Shown here: positions 42,003 to 52,300 of the stretch, one piece after another
How positions within the stretch are numbered: position 1 is the first letter of the stretch
Layout of the letters: the number at the start of each line of letters is the position of its first letter
Source of the DNA: Aureispira sp050633105
Lineage (GTDB): Bacteria; Bacteroidota; Bacteroidia; Chitinophagales; Saprospiraceae
Direction: 5' to 3'
Length of the DNA: 64,000 nucleotides
Assembly: GCA_050633105.1 (NCBI GenBank)
Contig: JBOEFW010000002.1
Coordinates: forward strand, 1-64,000
Notes under the pieces: model-generated
Database searches by the model: none
Told to the model about the DNA's origin: nothing
The model's input: the letters and a program-made list of their open reading frames with translations, nothing else
Translations under genes and position numbers: made by a program

Positions 42003-44069
42003 TTACGACTCTGGTTTATTGGGATATTCTTCTATTGTCTCAAATATTGTTTGAATTCCTGTTTTGAACTCCTCAATATCATCAAGGTAGAAGATTCTTA
42101 GATTTTTTATGGCTCTAGAACAGGCAACATAAAATAAGTTTTTTTGCTGTTCTAAATCGTTTGGTAGAGCTCTAGTATCATTCAATGCTGTAAAATATTT
42201 ATTGAAGTAATTTCTAGTTTTTCCAAATGCATTTTCCATCAAAATAATAACATTGTCAAATTCTAACCCTTTGGTACCATGATAAGTATGGTATACTATG
42301 CTTGAATTGCTTTCTCCCATAATGTATTGATACCATAAATTAAATTGAGTTAAATCTTTGTTTAAAAAATCAGTGATTACTTGTTGTGTTTGGGGTATTT
42401 CCTCTTCAAGGTTAGGATATAAAGATTCCATCAAGTAATCAATTATTGATTTTGTAGGGAACCCTTCATAGTCAAGAAAAAAATCTACAAATTTCTTATA
42501 CCTAACTTTTTCTTCTTTATTGTGTGTAGGTGTTGGATATAAGTGTCTTAAATTGTTTATCAATTCTATTAAAGTTGTACTCTCCATAGCCTTTAAGGTA
42601 TCTATAAAATCCCTTAAGTCTTGAATGTTCATACTAGAATAAATATCTTTATTAAGAACATTTTGGACGGGAGTATTTTCTAGAAGTAATCCATTTTTTA
42701 AACCTATAAGTCGAATTAAAAAAGCTGGAATTTCTCCTAATTTAGTTGGGTCTTGGCTTAGAACTTCTGTTGTTAACTGATTGTAATTAGTTTTATATTT
42801 TGAAGTTCCTTGAAAAAAGGAATAGATTTCGCTAAAGCCACTATATTCAGCAACTGATTTATTGGTTAGAGTAAAACAATGAAGTTTGTTTTCTGAGGAA
42901 ATTTCCCAGTTAGTAGTATATTCTTCAATAAAATCATTGACTTGGTTTTCTGAGCCTGTATAAAATTTCACACTCCCTCCACTACAATCATCATAGATTG
43001 ATTGTTGAATTATTTCGTCTGCTCTTACCCTATTTATGACAGCAATAATTTCTTCATTAGATCTTCTGTTAAAATCCTTTTTAATTGTTTGAAATTGGGG
43101 ATGAATCTCATGGATTTTTTTTCCAATTCCATGCTCATAAATATTTTGAGCAGCATCTCCAAAATACCCAACAAAAAATGGATGGTTTATCTCTGTGGAA
43201 TATTGAGATAATAAGGCTATGACTTGTACTACTTTTTCATTGGTATCTTGATATTCATCAACCAAGAAATAAGGGTATTTGTTAATGATTATCTGTTGTA
43301 ATAATTTATACTGTTTTATTATTGTTAATCCATATTCTAATAAGGTGTCATGACTGATTCTCATTCGATGAAGACGATCAGTATTATATGTTGCATTGTA
43401 TTCTATTTTTTGGAAATCTGGATTCTTGTTTCCTATTTTTCTTAAGCATTTTGAATAATTATTTAGCTTGTATAGCTTGCTAACTAGACTTTTAAAGTGG
43501 GTGTAATTGCGAAGTATATCAGGATACTCTTCTAACATATCCTTAAAAATTTCCCTGAAATCGTTTGCTTTTTTATCTTGATTTGTATAAAAGAGCTCTT
43601 TTTCTTCTATCATTAGCTTGGTTAAGCTTTCTTGCTGATCTGGGGATAAATTTTGAAATTTTTGAAATTTATTATTGTTAGTTAGTTCACTTTTTAGAGT
43701 AATAATTTCACCGTTAAGTTTGTCAACATGAATTTTTAAAAGTTCTTTTTGATGACTTTCAATTAATTCCCAAATTCTTTGGTGAATAGTGGATACTTTT
43801 ACTAATCTACTATTACCAAGTTGTTCTCTTACTTTTTCCGTAGCTACATTGGTATACGTGATACAAACAATTTGTTGATTATGCTTTCTTAGGCGTTGTC
43901 CATGATTTTTGACAATGTATTTTAAGCTTTCTATGAGTGTATGTGTTTTTCCAGCACCAGCACCAGCACTAAATATAATATTCTCATTTTGATCAATGGC
44001 GTTAAATATCGCCTCCTGAATATTTTGTTCTTCTTTTAAATTATCTGAGGGAATATTTTGTAGGCTCAT
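42003..44069 (-). CDS. UvrD-like superfamily 1 helicase, GajB-like
   Basis: 688 residues. Motif I is FSAGAGAGKTHTLIESL (about 34-50), Ia VCITYTNVATEKV, II FLVDEYQDTNEKV (about 270), III FVGYFGDAAQNIYEHG, IV DFNRRSNEEIIAVINRVR, V VYHTYHGTKGLEFDNVIIL and VI NLFYVACSRAIKN. So it is a complete SF1A ATPase/helicase. Its ATG overlaps the stop of the OLD nuclease gene by 4 bases (ATGA), and the order nuclease then helicase is that of Gabija. It is longer than the GajB I know (about 490 residues), mainly by a helical insert near 100-200. AT-rich compared with tilS. Confidence 0.88.
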   Translation of the reverse strand: MSLQNIPSDNLKEEQNIQEAIFNAIDQNENIIFSAGAGAGKTHTLIESLKYIVKNHGQRLRKHNQQIVCITYTNVATEKVREQLGNSRLVKVSTIHQRIWELIESHQKELLKIHVDKLNGEIITLKSELTNNNKFQKFQNLSPDQQESLTKLMIEEKELFYTNQDKKANDFREIFKDMLEEYPDILRNYTHFKSLVSKLYKLNNYSKCLRKIGNKNPDFQKIEYNATYNTDRLHRMRISHDTLLEYGLTIIKQYKLLQQIIINKYPYFLVDEYQDTNEKVVQVIALLSQYSTEINHPFFVGYFGDAAQNIYEHGIGKKIHEIHPQFQTIKKDFNRRSNEEIIAVINRVRADEIIQQSIYDDCSGGSVKFYTGSENQVNDFIEEYTTNWEISSENKLHCFTLTNKSVAEYSGFSEIYSFFQGTSKYKTNYNQLTTEVLSQDPTKLGEIPAFLIRLIGLKNGLLLENTPVQNVLNKDIYSSMNIQDLRDFIDTLKAMESTTLIELINNLRHLYPTPTHNKEEKVRYKKFVDFFLDYEGFPTKSIIDYLMESLYPNLEEEIPQTQQVITDFLNKDLTQFNLWYQYIMGESNSSIVYHTYHGTKGLEFDNVIILMENAFGKTRNYFNKYFTALNDTRALPNDLEQQKNLFYVACSRAIKNLRIFYLDDIEEFKTGIQTIFETIEEYPNKPES

Positions 44070-46141
44070 GATGCTGTAGGGTTTAATTTCTTAAAGAGCC
44101 AAGTAAGACTGTCTTTAATGTACGTTGGTAAGGAGGGAATTAGTGTTTCATCAGAAGCATTGAATTCTTCAGAAATAATGAATTCATATAATAGTTTGTT
44201 GGAAAAATCGCTTTTGCTATTAGATAGTTTTTGTTGGAGCTTGTAAGAGCTGGCCTTTATTAGCTCATAATCATTATCACTTCCAATTATTTTTTTGGTA
44301 ATGTTAGGTCTTAGTGATTTTAGAACTTTTATTAAAATAGAATTCTTATAATTGGTAAGAATAAATGCCTCTTCAAAACTGGTGGCATAGTAGTTCTCTA
44401 TTTTTCCTTGATAGGAAATTCTGAGATTATCCTCTTCAATTTTTTCTGGTAGGGAGCTTAACTTATTATCTGGTTTGTCATCCTGTATATTGTATAGTTT
44501 AATCGTATTATTAGTTGTTATTTTTTCCTCAAGGGAGGTGATTTGTGTGAATCCCTTTTTTTCTTCTTCACTCCTTTTTATATCTAAGTCTGTTATTATC
44601 AAGGTAGGAACCTTCAAAAGTTTAATCAAATCATTGTAAACATGTGCATGGGCTCCATCTATATTGAAAATGGAAATGTAGTGTTTGTTTAAATTAGAAT
44701 TGTTCTCTAAGTAGTATCTTATAAGTGTTTCTTCTGTAATCCCCTCAACAAAAATAACAGCATCAGAAAAGAACAACTCAGAGACCTTATATTTGATATG
44801 TTTTTTCAAAAAATTAAGATTTTGAAGCGCTTTGTCTTTGTCTAAACTTGGGGTTATTTTTTCATCGTTTAAAGGCACTGCGTGAGATCTATTATCAAGA
44901 GTTGTTATGTAATTAATGTTATTGAATGTCTTTCCACTGTGAATCTTACTGTTTAGAATATGAGAAGAATGGGTAGTAATAATCAGTTGACTGTTAACTT
45001 TTTTGTTGTTATTTGCTAATAAGGAAGCAATCGCTTCATTAATATGCTTAATGAATAATTCTTGCATTTGAGGGTGCATGAATGTTTCGGGTTCTTCGAT
45101 TGAAATAAGATTCACTTTACTGTTAAAAGACTCATCAGGATATTTCTCCATGTAATCAATTAAATCAGCAATAATCATCATTAAGTTAGTGTATCCTAAT
45201 CCAAACTGATTTTCAGGTATATTGTGCCCTTTTTCAATGTATTCATATTTCATAATGCTGCTCATCAATTTCTTGAAAGTAAGATCTGAGCTTAAAAGCA
45301 TTTCTAGTTTCTGTGAAGATTCAATTCTTTGCAAAGAATCATTGATAGTTGTTGTGTGCTGTTGTGTAATATTCTGGGTTAATTGAGCGTTTATCTCTTC
45401 TATATTTGCTTCTAATTCTTGTCTGTGACCTTTACTTATTAAGGATTGATAACGGTATTCAACAATTTTTGAAAAGGCTTTTGATAAACATTGCTCATTA
45501 TCAATATTGTTGGCTCTTATAGGCATTAATTCAATGAGGTCTTTGATTTTAAATGCAACTTCTTCTTCTGATTTGTTATAATACTTTGTTTTAAATGAAG
45601 AGGGATCTTCTATAATGTTTAAGAATTTATTGAATCTTAACCTAAAATCAACACAACCTTCATTTAATAATTCTGAAACACTTTTGTGAAATTTTTGCAC
45701 CTCTGCTGGTTCATACCTAATTAGAATTTCTAGTTCAGAATCATGTACATCACCTATTGTCATGAATGGGACAATGTTGGTAACTAAATCTTTACTGTCT
45801 GCTTCAATTCCTATTGTTAGTTTGAATTCTAAAAAGGGAGGAGTAACAGAAACATCAGGGTTAGACGCTTGTTGTTGATATCCTCGGAGCTTTTCTTTGA
45901 GGTAAGAAAAATTGAAATCGTTTGCTTTAAACTTATTTCCATCTATTAGTTTTTCTAAAGCAGTTGCTATGGTTGTTTTGCCCGAGTTGTTTTTACCAAT
46001 TATTAAGGTAGTAACTGGAGCAATATTTATTTGTTCTCCACTGTTATGGTCTTTATAACTTTTTGCATCAACGAATTCGATTGTATTATCTTGTTCCCGA
46101 AACTTTCGAAAATTTTGAATGGTTAGCTTCTTTAAATACAT
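44066..46141 (-). CDS. OLD-family ATPase-TOPRIM nuclease, GajA-like
   Basis: 691 residues. ABC-type ATPase half: MYLKKLTIQNFRKF, Walker A LIIGKNNSGKTT (about 47-57), signature-like NQFGLGYTNLMMII, Walker B NLISIEEPETFMHP (about 343-356), and LIITTHSSHIL. The TOPRIM half has AVIFVEGITEETLIRYYL (catalytic Glu about 465) and LIITDLDIKR (about 515-525). This is class 2 OLD layout, next to a UvrD helicase as in Gabija (GajA about 580 residues; this one is longer). In Gabija, GajA is a nucleotide-gated DNA nickase; that role here is inference. First gene of a two-gene unit. Confidence 0.88.
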   Translation of the reverse strand: MYLKKLTIQNFRKFREQDNTIEFVDAKSYKDHNSGEQINIAPVTTLIIGKNNSGKTTIATALEKLIDGNKFKANDFNFSYLKEKLRGYQQQASNPDVSVTPPFLEFKLTIGIEADSKDLVTNIVPFMTIGDVHDSELEILIRYEPAEVQKFHKSVSELLNEGCVDFRLRFNKFLNIIEDPSSFKTKYYNKSEEEVAFKIKDLIELMPIRANNIDNEQCLSKAFSKIVEYRYQSLISKGHRQELEANIEEINAQLTQNITQQHTTTINDSLQRIESSQKLEMLLSSDLTFKKLMSSIMKYEYIEKGHNIPENQFGLGYTNLMMIIADLIDYMEKYPDESFNSKVNLISIEEPETFMHPQMQELFIKHINEAIASLLANNNKKVNSQLIITTHSSHILNSKIHSGKTFNNINYITTLDNRSHAVPLNDEKITPSLDKDKALQNLNFLKKHIKYKVSELFFSDAVIFVEGITEETLIRYYLENNSNLNKHYISIFNIDGAHAHVYNDLIKLLKVPTLIITDLDIKRSEEEKKGFTQITSLEEKITTNNTIKLYNIQDDKPDNKLSSLPEKIEEDNLRISYQGKIENYYATSFEEAFILTNYKNSILIKVLKSLRPNITKKIIGSDNDYELIKASSYKLQQKLSNSKSDFSNKLLYEFIISEEFNASDETLIPSLPTYIKDSLTWLFKKLNPTAS

Positions 46142-46382
46142 TGTATTGCTTTTTGTACATAGTTTGTATTTTGTAATGTACTAAAAGTAATTATTTTTTG
46201 AAACTGTATGCCATCCTTATAATAAAAATTCTTGTGTGTTCTTTTGTATTGCTCTTGAAATTATTTTGTTTCCAAGTAAAGGTATGTCCCCTTTGTAAGG
46301 AGGGGGGATTACGATATAAGCTTTGCTTACAAATTGAAGGGCTATAGAAATATCATTTTGAGATTTGTAATAATTTCCTCCT

Positions 46383-47654
46383 CTAAAACTGCACATCCGT
46401 CTGCGGCAACAACGTCCGCAACTGCGCCAAATAATCCTTAGAAATAGGATTTTTAGACAAATACAGCCCATTGAGTTGTTGTAATTGCTGGATGCTTTCG
46501 GGCAAGGTTTTGAGCTTATTGGAAGGGATTTCTAATAAGCGCAAGGTTTGAAGTTTTCCTAGGCTCTCAGGAAGGCTTTGCAGTTGATTGTTTTGTAAAT
46601 GCAGGGCTTGGAGTTGTGGTAATTGCCCAATACTTTCAGGGAGCGTTTGTAATTGATTGTACTCTATTTTTAAGAGCTCTAGTTGTTGTAGTTGCCCTAG
46701 GCTCTCAGGGAGACTTTCTAACTGCCCTTTTTTGCAATAGAGTTGCTTTAGGCTGCTCATATTGCCTAGGCTTTCAGGTAGGCTAGTGATGTTCGTTTGA
46801 TCCAATAGGAGCTCTTGTAGGCTTTGGTGCTGGGTAATGGCTTCTGGTAAAGCGGTCATTTTAGCACGAGTCAAATTGAGACGACGTAAAGTCGTTAATT
46901 GAGCGAAGCTGCTGGGTAAACCTTCTATAGAAAGGCCACTCCAATCTAAGATGAGTAGTTTGGAAAGGGGCTGTAATAATTCTAATAATTGAGCGGGCTG
47001 TAGTTGTGTGTCGCCTAGATAAAATTCTTCTAAACTGTTTAATTGAGCGAAGCTGCTAGGTAATGTTGTTATTGGATTGCCTGCGATGTTTAATTTCCAG
47101 AGAGCGGGTAAGGCCCCCAAGTTTTCTGGCAATTGAACAATGCTGTTGTAGGCCGCTTCTAGAATTTGCAACTCTGGAAGCGTTGTTAATACCTCTGGTA
47201 AGCTGGTAATTTTATTATCACTCAATTCCAGTAATTTGAGATTTACTAGGCGTTCCATGCCTCGGGGCAAAGCCGTGATGTTATTATACCTCAAATAAAC
47301 TTCTTCTAAGTTTTTTAACTTATTAAAACTACGAGGTAAACTCGCCAATTGGTTTTTGTTGGCGCGTAAGATTTGTAGGTTGGCACATTTGCCGATGCTT
47401 TCTGGTAATTCAGCCAATTCATTGCCATCCAAATATAGAATTTGTAATTTTTCTAGCTTTTGAATGTCTTTCAGTGCCGTGAGGCGCTGAGAGCGTAGAT
47501 CGAGAATGTATACAAAATCAGGATTGGCTAAGGCTTCGTCTAGGTCGGTATAGGTTTGGGTTTGCGAAAGCTCCTCTGCACTCAATAGATATTGAGCAGG
47601 CAGTAAGGCGGGGATAAAGCTGAAGCATAATATGAACGGGTAAAACAGGCGCAT
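46383..47654 (-). CDS. Secreted leucine-rich-repeat protein
   Basis: 423 residues. Signal peptide MRLFYPFILCFSFIPALLPA, then from about residue 50 to the end some 15 leucine-rich repeats of 23 residues with the pattern L-P-E-S-(I/L)-G-x-L-x-x-L-x-x-L-x-L-x-x-N-x-L-x-S, e.g. LPESIGQLPQLQALHLQNNQ. No kinase, TIR or sorting domain is visible. LRR solenoids bind proteins; a periplasmic or surface role is likely. It is in single copy, upstream of the Gabija-like pair on the same strand, separated by 241 bases. Confidence 0.9.
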   Translation of the reverse strand: MRLFYPFILCFSFIPALLPAQYLLSAEELSQTQTYTDLDEALANPDFVYILDLRSQRLTALKDIQKLEKLQILYLDGNELAELPESIGKCANLQILRANKNQLASLPRSFNKLKNLEEVYLRYNNITALPRGMERLVNLKLLELSDNKITSLPEVLTTLPELQILEAAYNSIVQLPENLGALPALWKLNIAGNPITTLPSSFAQLNSLEEFYLGDTQLQPAQLLELLQPLSKLLILDWSGLSIEGLPSSFAQLTTLRRLNLTRAKMTALPEAITQHQSLQELLLDQTNITSLPESLGNMSSLKQLYCKKGQLESLPESLGQLQQLELLKIEYNQLQTLPESIGQLPQLQALHLQNNQLQSLPESLGKLQTLRLLEIPSNKLKTLPESIQQLQQLNGLYLSKNPISKDYLAQLRTLLPQTDVQF

Positions 47655-48075
47655 GTAGTCGCATTTTCTAAATCTTCTAATACAACATTGTGTATAGAAA
47701 GTCCATCTGTAATAGAGGGGTTTTAATTAAAAGGTAGCATTGAGGCTATCACTCTGTTTGATAGCAAGTGCAATTTTTTAGGGAAGTTGGTGTGAGGTTT
47801 TATAAATGTAGTAAAAAAAGATAAAATAAGGATAGTTTGACTAAGGGAAACCTTACAAAAATACTGCCTATTGGCTACTTCTCTATAATAATTTTATTAC
47901 GCTGTTCGCTTTGAAGAGGCTGTCAGTAGAATTTTTAGAATGGGCTAGCTACAAGGCTCCATCACCTTCTGCTTGTAAATTGTGTTAGATTTGCCTACTT
48001 TTGAGCCATTATTTCACGAGTCGAGCCCTTGCCTTATCTTAGGCGCAATCTAAAAGGGCTATAAGGTTTATAAGA
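47655..48075. other. Divergent intergenic region between LRR gene and egtD-like gene
   Basis: 421 bases with the egtD promoter at its right end. No ORF, RNA or strong hairpin seen in the rest. Confidence 0.5.
47973..48003 (+). promoter_or_regulatory. Promoter of the egtD-like gene
   Basis: TTG (47973-47975), 20 bases, TACTTTTG (47996-48003); 72 bases before the ATG at 48076. Confidence 0.7.
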
Positions 48076-49029
48076 ATGAATGAACAATTTGCCCAAGATA
48101 TTGCCCAAGGGTTAAGTGCCCCACAGAAATATATTCCTTGTCAGTATTTTTATGATGAGCGAGGTTCGTGGCTGTTCCAACAGATTATGCAACTGCCAGA
48201 GTATTATTTAACGGCTTGCGAAACAGATATTTTAGAACAGAAAGGAACGGCTTTATTGGAGAGCTTTCAGGCCAACAAGAAAAAATTCAATTTGATTGAT
48301 TTGGGGGCAGGTGATGCGACCAAAACCAAAACACTTTTGCGCAATTATGTGCAGCAAGGCCTTGATTTTACCTATACACCTGTTGATTTATCTACCTCCA
48401 TTCTCTCCGCATTATCGGAAAGCTTGGATGCGGTTTACGATGAGCAATTGGCTTATCAAGCAATCAATGCGGATTATTGGGCGGCAATGGAGCAGTTACA
48501 AGCGACTTCAGATGACAAAACTAGAAAGGTGGTTCTATTTCTAGGAGCGAACATGGGAAATTTTTCGCCACAAGAGAGCATCGACTTTTTGACTAAACTC
48601 AAAGGCTATCTCAATAAGGGCGATTTAGTCTTGGTGGGCTTTGATTTGAAAAAACGCCCAGAGATTATTTACAATGCTTATTTGGATACAAAAGGTATTA
48701 CAGCGGCGTTTAACCTCAATTTATTGCACCGTATCAATCGGGAGTTAGGAGGGAGCTTTAAGCCCAATTATTTCCGCTTTTATCCCTCTTATAATGCCCA
48801 AACAGGCGTTTTAAGTAGTCATTTAGTGGCTCAGAAAGAACAAACGGTACGCATTGAGGGATTGAATATGGATGTACATTTTGAACAATGGGAGGCCATT
48901 CACACGGAAATCTCTGTAAAACACAGCCATCAAGATATTGAACAATTGGCTGCGAATGCAGGCTACAAAATAAAAGAATACTTGACGGATAGCAAGTGCT
49001 ATTTTGTGGATGCGTTATTAGAAGTTTAA
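48076..49029 (+). CDS. egtD: L-histidine N-alpha-methyltransferase-like (EgtD family)
   Basis: 317 residues, normal EgtD length (about 320). MNEQFAQDIAQGLSAPQKYI then PCQYFYDERGSWLFQQIMQL with PEYYLTACETDIL is the family start; the SAM-binding motif is LIDLGAGDATKTKTLL, and FLGANMGNFSP, DLVLVGFDLKK and FNLNLLHRINRELGG follow. EgtD trimethylates histidine to hercynine, the first step to ergothioneine. EgtB is absent from this window, so the family member may act in another pathway. The single-gene transcript has a good promoter. Confidence 0.9.
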   Translation: MNEQFAQDIAQGLSAPQKYIPCQYFYDERGSWLFQQIMQLPEYYLTACETDILEQKGTALLESFQANKKKFNLIDLGAGDATKTKTLLRNYVQQGLDFTYTPVDLSTSILSALSESLDAVYDEQLAYQAINADYWAAMEQLQATSDDKTRKVVLFLGANMGNFSPQESIDFLTKLKGYLNKGDLVLVGFDLKKRPEIIYNAYLDTKGITAAFNLNLLHRINRELGGSFKPNYFRFYPSYNAQTGVLSSHLVAQKEQTVRIEGLNMDVHFEQWEAIHTEISVKHSHQDIEQLAANAGYKIKEYLTDSKCYFVDALLEV

Positions 49030-49386
49030 TGCTAAAAAAGCTCCTTGTTATCACTTTCAATACGTCTTAAAAATAATAATAAGGCGTTAAAAGCGGCTTC
49101 TATTTTTTAAAAGGACGTTAAATCCCTTGGGGAGCGGAACGTTTGTTTTTTGAAGTGTCACAAAAATGTTACTTTGTTGACCCTTACAAAATGAAGGCTA
49201 TCTTTTGTAGAAGCCTTTAGTTTTTCTACCTTTGTATGTCGCTCAAAAGTGGCTTGCATTTATATATAATGTAGTTTACTTAGAATAAAAAATCACTTTT
49301 TAGCCCTTAGACATCAATGTTCTTACAACAAGAAGAACATTTCATTTTATAAGTCTATCTCTACCCTTTATAATTTAAATATTCAA
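49030..49386. other. Intergenic region upstream of the DUF2723 gene
   Basis: 357 bases containing the promoter at 49204-49234 and a weak imperfect hairpin near 49060-49090 that may end the egtD transcript. Nothing else seen. Confidence 0.5.
49204..49234 (+). promoter_or_regulatory. Promoter of the DUF2723 gene
   Basis: TTTG (49204-49207), 19 bases, TACCTTTG (49227-49234): a textbook Bacteroidota promoter, giving a leader of about 145 bases. Confidence 0.78.
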
Positions 49387-52300
49387 ATGAAATCATTTAA
49401 CAAGCTCAGTAACCTAACAGGATGGTTAATGTTTGCCGTAGCCGCAGTTGTCTACATGCTTTCTGCCGAGCCCACTTCTAGTTTGTGGGATTGTGGAGAG
49501 TTTATTTCTGCTGCCTACAAATTGGAGGTTGTCCACCCTCCAGGAGCACCTTTATTCTTGATGATTGGCCGCATGTTTACTTATGTAGCAGAAACGATCT
49601 CTGATGATCCAACTAATATTGCCTATGCCATCAATGTGATGTCAGGTATTAGTACGGCCTTTTTGGTCGCTTTTATTTGTTGGTCAACAATCATGCTGAG
49701 CAAATTAGCGGTGGTAGGGCGTTATGCTAGCCCACAACCTGGTGGAGAAACGATTGCTATACTTGGTTCAGGAGTGGTGGCTGCTTTGGCAACAACTTTT
49801 GCCACGTCGGTTTGGTTCTCTGCTGTAGAGGGAGAGGTGTATGCGATGTCCTCTGGCTTTACAGGCTTGGTACTCTGGGCCTCTATTAAATGGTACACTT
49901 CTGATCATCCTAAAGCAGATCGCTGGTTGATATTCATTGCCTATATGATGGGGCTCTCGATAGGGGTGCACTTGTTGAGTTTATTGGCCTTTCCGTTCTT
50001 GGGTGTCTTGTTTTATTATAAGAAAGAAGAGATGGAACAACAAGTCGTGGATTTCAATTTGATGTCTATTGCTAAAGGGTTCTTAGGTGGTTTTGGTGCC
50101 TTGGTATTGGTACAATACTTTATTATTCCACGCTTGCCTCAGATGGCTGCTGCTGTTGACTTTTTGTTTGTTAATGGTTTAGGAATGAGTATTGGAACAG
50201 GAGTTTTATTCTTTATACTCTTGTTGTTTGCTGGTATTGTTGGAGCCTTAGTTTATGCCCATAAGACAAAGAATTATTACCTCCATTTAGGGGTAATGAT
50301 GGTAGCAATGATCTTAATAGGCTTTTCTTCTTATGGTATGGTTGTCGTTCGTGCGAATGCGCAAGCGGCTATTAATATGAACAATCCTAGTGATCCGTAC
50401 AGTATGTTGTCTTACCTTAATCGGGAACAATATGGTACGCGTCCTTTATTGTATGGGCCACACTTTTCAGCAGAACGTAACAACCAATTTACCAAAGACA
50501 AAGATGTTTATCGTCCCGTAGAGAAAGATGGTAAGATGGTTTATGGTATTGTGGATGAGAAAATGGAAGTGGGGTATAAAGACTCTGATATGATGTTGTT
50601 CCCTCGTTTGGGGCATTTTGATCGGGCAGGAGAATATAAAAAATGGTTTGATCTTGATGCTTCAGGAAAGCCGACGATGGCTAATAACTTAGGGTTCTTT
50701 TTTGAATACCAACTGGGTTATATGTACTGGCGTTATTTTGCTTGGAACTTTATTGGTCGCCAGAATGCGAATCAAGGAACAGATGGTAATTTGATCCGTG
50801 GTAACTGGATCTCAGGAATTGGTTTTCTGGATGAAATGAATGTCCATGATCAAAGTAATTTACCTGAATATATTTCGGAAGAAAAATCTAGAAATACGTA
50901 CTACTTCTTACCCTTTATCTTGGGTTTAGTAGGTTTGTTTTTTCATTCTAAAAAACGCCCTAGAGAGGCAGCAGCCCTAGGGGTGATGTTCTTAATGACA
51001 GGAATTGCTATTATTGTCTTTACGAACCAACCTCCTCGTGAGCCTAGAGAACGAGATTATGTTATTGTAGGATCGATCTTTACTTTCTGTATGTGGATGG
51101 GAATGGCGGTGCCCGCGATGTATGAATATCTCAAAGAGCGTGTTGCTGGGAATGCAGCGGCTGGTTTGGCTTTAATTATTGGTTTGATGCCTCCTATTTT
51201 GATGGGCTCAGAAAACTGGGATGACCATTCTAGAGCAGATCAATATGGTGCTAGAGATTATGCAATTAACTTCTTAGAATCTTGTGCCAAAAATGCGATT
51301 ATCTTCACCTATGGTGATAATGATACGTATCCATTATGGTATGCGCAAGAGGTGGAAAATATTCGTCCAGATGTGCGTGTCATCAACTTTAGTTTGTTGG
51401 CGGTAGATTGGTATGTGGATCAATTGCGTCGTAAAATTAACGAATCGGACAAAGTTGAAATGACAATTCCTAAGGCGGCTTATCAAGGTAAACTACGTAA
51501 CTATTTACCGTATCAAATTAAGAAAAAAGGACGTTATGTGAATTTGTATGATGTGGTGAAATTCATTGGGTCTACCCCCAAAGATGCTTCTCCACAAATG
51601 CTGAAACAATTTGCTAGTTATGTTCCTGCGCGGGATGTTTACTTGCCTGTTGATAAAGAAAAGGCTATTGCTAATGGAGCAATTCCTGCAAGTATTCCAG
51701 ACTCTTTGATTTTACCTGTTGTGAAATTTCCTTTGAGAAAGCCTTACAATCCTAGAAATAACACCCCAGAAGAACAGCAGAAAAGAGGCCTCCTATTGGA
51801 GGAAAGTACCTATATGACGAAGGACGAAATTGCCTTAATGGATATTGTGGCGACCAATGCACACAATGGCTGGAAACGCCCAATCTATTTTGCAGTAACT
51901 TGTCGTCCTGAAAAAATCATGGGACTTAGAGACTACTTGAGGTTAGAAGGAATGGCACTACGTATTGTGCCTTACAAAACTCCTAATAGAAGCCAAACAG
52001 CTATCTTAATGGGGAGTGTAGATACTGATCTGATGTACCAAAATATGGTTGGTACGGAGGAGGTTCCTAGTGCCTTTAGATGGGGGAATTTTGATAAACA
52101 AGACTTCTTTATTAATGAGAGTTATATGCCTTCCGTCCACAGTTTACAATATGGATTTATTCGTCTAGCAGACGAATTGCGTCGTGGTGGAGATAATGAA
52201 CGTGCGATCAAGACGATTGATAAATTCTTTGAGGCCTTTCCTCATATGAATTTCCCTTATCCTCAAAGTCGTATGGGAATGCAAGCGATGAGCTTTTATG

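Noticed and set aside
42003..46141. AddAB/RecBCD or other DNA-repair pair
   Set aside because: The first gene is an SMC/OLD ATPase with TOPRIM, not an AddB/RecB-type nuclease, and the helicase lacks a RecB nuclease domain; Gabija-like fits better.
46217..46471. 84-residue frame with Cys-rich start upstream of the OLD gene
   Set aside because: It overlaps the LRR gene in another frame, has no promoter and no recognisable fold.
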